DNA from: Dysgonomonas sp. Marseille-P4361
GTDB lineage: Bacteria; Bacteroidota; Bacteroidia; Bacteroidales; Dysgonomonadaceae
DNA: 64,000 bases
Assembly (NCBI RefSeq): GCF_900343125.1
Contig: NZ_OPYL01000002.1
Location: 1-64,000 of the forward strand
Direction of reading: 5' to 3'
Positions 63,341-64,000 of this stretch are shown here, in pieces. Position numbers and translations under genes: made by a program. A model generated the notes under the pieces. That model did no database searches. It saw only the letters and a list, made by a program, of their open reading frames with translations, and had not been told where the DNA came from. Positions within the stretch are counted from its first letter, which is position 1. Each line of letters opens with the position of its first letter.

Positions 63341-64000
63341 ATGTCTGTTGATGATAAAATTATCTCTGACTATCTTTTCGAGATACAGTCTATAGATCAG
63401 TCAAACTTATCATTACGAAATAAATACATCCGTTTGAAACGGATATTAGAGCGAAGCTGCAAAGAACTCACAGAAGGTGACTCTTTGCAGTTTCCTTCTT
63501 TATTTTCGCGCATTGTCTTCATAGCCCAGCAATACGATTTGCCAAAAGCTATGGAATGGCAGCTGCAAAATGTGCGAATAAAAGCAGCATTCTTGTTGCG
63601 AAACGAACAGAATCTTGTTTCTCCAGATCAGTATCAGCGTGCAAAAGATGTGCTGGAGGGGTTCTTCTTTTTCCTAAAAGGAGACCAATCGAAAGAGCTA
63701 CCAAATGAAGAAGCTTTACCTAAGTCTGATTCGCTCTTTTGGGAAAAGATACGTGTCGAGGTAGAGGAGGTCGATAAGGAGAAAGAACTTATCCTTTGTC
63801 GTTGCGAGCTGTTTCCCGACGAGGAGATAAAAGTAAAGTATAATGTTGAGGATGTGAATAGTGCCTTCAACGATACAGTGCATCACTTGTGGCAAGGCGC
63901 ACAGTTGAACCTTATAGATGTAAAGGTCGGCAAAGAGGGTGTTTTTGTTCCTAAAATAGTCGTTTTAGAACCCGATTATCTGATCGATGCATCGTCTATT
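63341..64000 (+). CDS. N-terminal part of a large protein, possibly a Dna2/NAM7-type helicase (cut by window end)
   Basis: An open frame from ATG 63341 to the last base, 220 codons. It has helical segments such as FPSLFSRIVFIAQQYDLPKAMEWQL and FFFFLKGDQSKEL, then a beta part ending IVVLEPDYLIDASSI. From memory, the segment PDYLIDxSSI occurs near the N-terminus of large Bacteroidota superfamily-1 helicases, but no helicase motif lies in the visible part, so the role is tentative. It starts 2 bases after the lipoprotein stop, possibly co-transcribed, though the two differ in composition. Confidence 0.6.
   Translation, partial: MSVDDKIISDYLFEIQSIDQSNLSLRNKYIRLKRILERSCKELTEGDSLQFPSLFSRIVFIAQQYDLPKAMEWQLQNVRIKAAFLLRNEQNLVSPDQYQRAKDVLEGFFFFLKGDQSKELPNEEALPKSDSLFWEKIRVEVEEVDKEKELILCRCELFPDEEIKVKYNVEDVNSAFNDTVHHLWQGAQLNLIDVKVGKEGVFVPKIVVLEPDYLIDASSI

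Overview
The window looks like a chromosomal segment of an anaerobic member of the Bacteroidota, order Bacteroidales. Several things point there: the gene families (Bacteroidales-type FrdC-FrdA-FrdB, PorP/PorK/PorN of the type IX secretion system, DUF4286, DUF1015, PRiA4_ORF3), the lack of Shine-Dalgarno-like sequences, and many promoters of the Bacteroidota type (TTTG or TTG, about 19 bases, TAnnTTTG). A Dysgonomonas-like or Parabacteroides-like host is my inference; no species-level marker is present.

Layout. (1) 1-851: the N-terminal part of a tyrosine recombinase, frameshifted in a run of ten A, next to the 3' end of a tRNA-Arg(CCG) gene. This is probably the edge of an integrated element lying to the left of the window. 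(2) 0.9-13.4 kb: mixed housekeeping and envelope genes: a broken aspartyl protease-PDZ gene, an LtaS-like membrane sulfatase-fold enzyme, an orphan ExbD, a thioredoxin lipoprotein, DUF4286-ruvC-lipB, a triple TonB-C protein, an OmpA-like protein, a ModF-like ABC protein, PRiA4_ORF3-miaA and a lipoprotein. (3) 13.6-17.1 kb: porP, porK and porN, with porL and porM absent from their usual place between porK and porN. (4) 17.2-19.6 kb: a BlaI/M56 signalling pair whose palindromic operator sits inside its own promoter. The M56 gene has a duplicated C-terminal domain and a one-base frameshift, and the cassette lies between two almost identical terminators. (5) 20-28 kb: peptidase U32, pncB, a 398-bp structured element with 34-bp imperfect terminal inverted repeats, then a thioredoxin lipoprotein-anSME pair, a DUF3667 protein and a serine-type sulfatase. 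(6) 28.2-31.9 kb: frdCAB. (7) 31.9-34.7 kb: a GH29 alpha-L-fucosidase gene stopped by an internal amber codon, and an AT-rich orphan gene. (8) 34.8-49.2 kb: panE, serA, serC, GDPD, PHP phosphoesterase, DUF1015, TraB-like, gdhA, rfbB, murB, murA and DUF6891-like genes. (9) 49.2-59.4 kb: a ten-gene minus-strand polysaccharide operon with GDP-D-glycero-D-manno-heptose genes, an O-antigen polymerase-like protein, four glycosyltransferases and an MBOAT plus SGNH-like pair. (10) 59.5-62.6 kb: a TPP riboswitch controlling a TonB-dependent receptor and a PnuT-type thiamine transporter. (11) 62.7-64.0 kb: a lipoprotein and the start of a large protein, possibly a helicase.

How the genes work together. 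The anSME could activate the nearby serine-type sulfatase. The riboswitch, receptor and PnuT form a thiamine-salvage unit. rfbB, murB and murA feed envelope precursors. The hdd/gmhB genes, glycosyltransferases and O-acylation pair would make and decorate a surface glycan.

Four genes are broken by small lesions (homopolymer indels, a point nonsense codon, an internal deletion). Either accessory functions are decaying here or part of this is sequencing error; the raw sequence alone cannot separate these. No CRISPR array, rRNA, complete insertion sequence or complete restriction/defence system was seen.
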